From Nesterenkonia sp. Act20 (GTDB lineage Bacteria; Actinomycetota; Actinomycetes; Actinomycetales; Micrococcaceae), in NCBI RefSeq assembly GCF_019173455.1, contig NZ_JADPQH010000001.1, positions 248,001 to 312,000 of the forward strand: a stretch of 64,000 nt of DNA. The letters run 5' to 3'. The translations under genes and the position numbers were made by a program. This document shows, piece after piece, positions 62,733 through 64,000 of the stretch (position 1 is the first letter of the stretch; each line of letters starts with the position of its first letter). The notes beneath the pieces were generated by a model. The model did not search any database. It was not told the DNA's origin and saw only the letters and a list, made by a program, of their open reading frames with translations.

Positions 62733-63530
62733 CTAGCCGCGCAACGCCTTGCGGTCAGGGCGGGTGCGATAGGGATCGACGCCCTTGGGGATCGGGGGCC
62801 GGGAGATCGGCAGCGCCGCAAGGCGACGCTCGACGGCGTTGACCTCGTGCTTCGTGAGCTTCTTGTCCAGCTTCTTGATCGCCCGGTTCAGCTTCTGCAG
62901 CGGGACCTGCTGGTCTCCGCGGCCGGCCTGGATGATGTGGATCGGAACTCCGGTGTCGCGCAGGATGGGGCTGAAGCGCTTGCGCGTCTTCTGCACCAGC
63001 TTGCTCACCCGGTGCGAGGGGCCCTCGGTGACCAGGATCAGCCCGGGCTTGCCCACGACTCGGAAGATCGCGTCCTGGGTCTTGGGGTCCATGGCCACAG
63101 GCTCTTCAGTGACGATCCAACCGCGCTTGAGCGTGCTCAGCGCTGCGGCTGCCGCACCTGGACGGCCCTCGATCCGGGAGAAGGCCGCTTTCTCGGCGCG
63201 TCGATTCATCAGAATCATCGCGGCAAGCAGGGCCAGGGGCAGAGCGATCAGAAGCCCGGTGACCCAGTTCAGCAGCAGGGTGACGATCAGGAAGATCACC
63301 GCGAACGTGGCGAAGAACGCCAGCGCCATCCACCACCCGATGTTCGGGTCATAGGAGCGGGTCATCGAGAAGACCTGTTTGATCCGGGCGAAGAAGCCGT
63401 CCTGCTTATTGGCCTTCTTACGGGCTTTGCGGTCCCGCTTCTCTGCCTTCTGCTGGGCCCGGAGGTTCTTGAGCGCGGTCTTCGCCTCCGCCTTGGAGGA
63501 GACCGGGGGAGTGGTGTCAGCTGGTGCCAT
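62733..63530 (-). CDS. DUF4191 family membrane protein
   Basis: The 265-residue protein has a highly basic Lys/Ala-rich coiled-coil N-terminus (about 12-47), two closely spaced membrane helices (about 66-105: WWMALAFFATFAVIFLIVTLLL and GLLIALPLALLAAMILM), and a cytosolic C-terminal domain with GRPGAAAAALSTLKRGWIVTEEPVAMDPKTQDAIFRVVGKPGLILVTEGP. It ends in a basic Pro-rich tail. This is the DUF4191 family, found beside lipA in Actinobacteria, of unknown role. TAGACT at 63545-63540 is 9 nt before ATG 63530, so the leader is nearly absent. Confidence 0.88.
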   Translation of the reverse strand: MAPADTTPPVSSKAEAKTALKNLRAQQKAEKRDRKARKKANKQDGFFARIKQVFSMTRSYDPNIGWWMALAFFATFAVIFLIVTLLLNWVTGLLIALPLALLAAMILMNRRAEKAAFSRIEGRPGAAAAALSTLKRGWIVTEEPVAMDPKTQDAIFRVVGKPGLILVTEGPSHRVSKLVQKTRKRFSPILRDTGVPIHIIQAGRGDQQVPLQKLNRAIKKLDKKLTKHEVNAVERRLAALPISRPPIPKGVDPYRTRPDRKALRG

Positions 63531-63539
63531 AGTGACCCC

Positions 63540-63545
63540 AGTCTA
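63540..63545 (-). promoter_or_regulatory. -10 box of the DUF4191 gene; near-leaderless start
   Basis: Minus-strand TAGACT is followed by 9 nt and ATG 63530. It lies in the 23-bp gap after lipA, so DUF4191 has its own promoter despite the short distance. Confidence 0.5.
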
Positions 63546-63553
63546 CCGCAGGC

Positions 63554-64000
63554 TCAGAAGCCCGCCGCGACCAGAGTGGAGGCCTCCTGCTTGGTGGCTC
63601 CCGAGGGTTCGATGTGGGCCAGGGCGGCCGGGATCTCCCAGCCCTTCTTCTGCATCGCCTTGGCCCAGAGCGAGCCAGCCCGGTAAGAGGAACGGACCAG
63701 CGGTCCCGACATGACACCGAGGAAACCGATCTCTTCGGCCTCTTGGGAGATGTCCAGGAACTCCTGGGGCTTGACCCAGCGATCCACCGGAAGGTGCCGT
63801 GGCGTGGGACGCAGGTACTGGGTGATGGTCAGCAGATCACATCCGGCGTCGTGCAGGTCCTGCAGGGCCTCGGAGACCTCTTCGCGGGTCTCGCCCATGC
63901 CCAGGATGAGGTTGGACTTGGTGATCATGCCGTGCGCCCGGCCCTGGGTGAGCACGTCCAGGGACCGCTCGTAGCGGAACGCCGGACGGATGCGGCGGAA
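63554..64000 (-). CDS. lipA: Lipoyl synthase, C-terminal part (partial)
   Basis: The C-terminal 148 residues of the radical-SAM enzyme that inserts two sulfurs into octanoyl groups on lipoyl domains are present; the N-terminus with the iron-sulfur cysteines lies beyond the window. Visible family phrases are [66 protein letters not shown] and [21 protein letters not shown] (the conserved RSSY Ser). The DUF4191 gene follows 23 bp later. Confidence 0.95.
   Translation of the reverse strand, partial: FRRIRPAFRYERSLDVLTQGRAHGMITKSNLILGMGETREEVSEALQDLHDAGCDLLTITQYLRPTPRHLPVDRWVKPQEFLDISQEAEEIGFLGVMSGPLVRSSYRAGSLWAKAMQKKGWEIPAALAHIEPSGATKQEASTLVAAGF

Overview
The window is high-GC DNA packed with actinobacterial housekeeping genes on both strands. 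Several features point to the Micrococcales, most likely the Micrococcaceae or close relatives (for example Nesterenkonia or Arthrobacter-like). They are DUF3710/DUF3159/DUF3000/DUF4191 proteins, MshA (mycothiol), phosphatidylinositol-phosphate synthase, a glyceraldehyde-3-phosphate dehydrogenase with a long N-terminal extension, a secondary-type SSB, and the order thrS-HIT-pgsA ... yebC-ruvCAB-yajC-secDF-relA. Acidic linkers in AcnA and SecD would suit a moderately halotolerant organism, but that is only inference. No rRNA, CRISPR array, prophage, transposase or integrase was seen.

Layout. 1-8787: end of dut, DUF3710, DUF3159, a TRAM-type RNA methyltransferase, aconitase, terminator, dxs and a WGR-like protein. 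8790-14971 (minus): msrB, threonine aldolase, DUF3000, RNase D, a FadB-type beta-oxidation enzyme and a Rieske lipoprotein. 15017-18896: membrane alpha/beta hydrolase, SufE plus a rhodanese (minus), ZapE. 19033-22792: polyphosphate kinase 2, 6-phosphogluconate dehydrogenase, nitronate monooxygenase. 22825-24973 (minus): msrA-cysK-cysE. 25036-31829: Nif3-like protein, RNase HI, gap (minus), RNase P RNA (minus), YaaA, EttA, SSB (minus). 32099-36029: tRNA-Arg directly abutting a DUF2079 membrane protein, mshA, tesB (minus). 36193-39702: gluconate cluster gntK-gntP (minus) facing a GntR/FCD regulator across an operator-like inverted repeat. 39808-41908: truncated globin (minus), rpiB, Nei-type glycosylase. 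41985-46072: thrS, HIT, PIP synthase, DUF429. 46112-48271: M3 peptidase (minus). 48375-57549: yebC, ruvC, ruvAB, yajC, secD, secF, relA. 57561-64000 (minus): AbiEi-like protein, ruvX, alaS, rpsD, DUF4191, and lipA running off the window end.

The main themes are central carbon metabolism (acnA, dxs, gnd, gap, rpiB, gluconate uptake), sulfur and redox biology (cysE/cysK, msrA/msrB, SufE, rhodanese, mycothiol), recombination and repair (ruvCAB, ruvX, nei, SSB) and translation or stringent control (thrS, alaS, rpsD, EttA, relA). I found no convincing new multigene system. The signals most worth checking are regulatory: a repeated leaderless-promoter signature (TANNNT about 6-7 nt before ATG/GTG), a LexA-like box between ruvC and ruvA, an inverted repeat placed inside the gnt promoters, Pho-box-like direct repeats before ppk2, a structured rpsD leader, and a tRNA gene fused end-to-start to a TTG-initiated ORF. 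Several places also lack genes that I would expect there in relatives.
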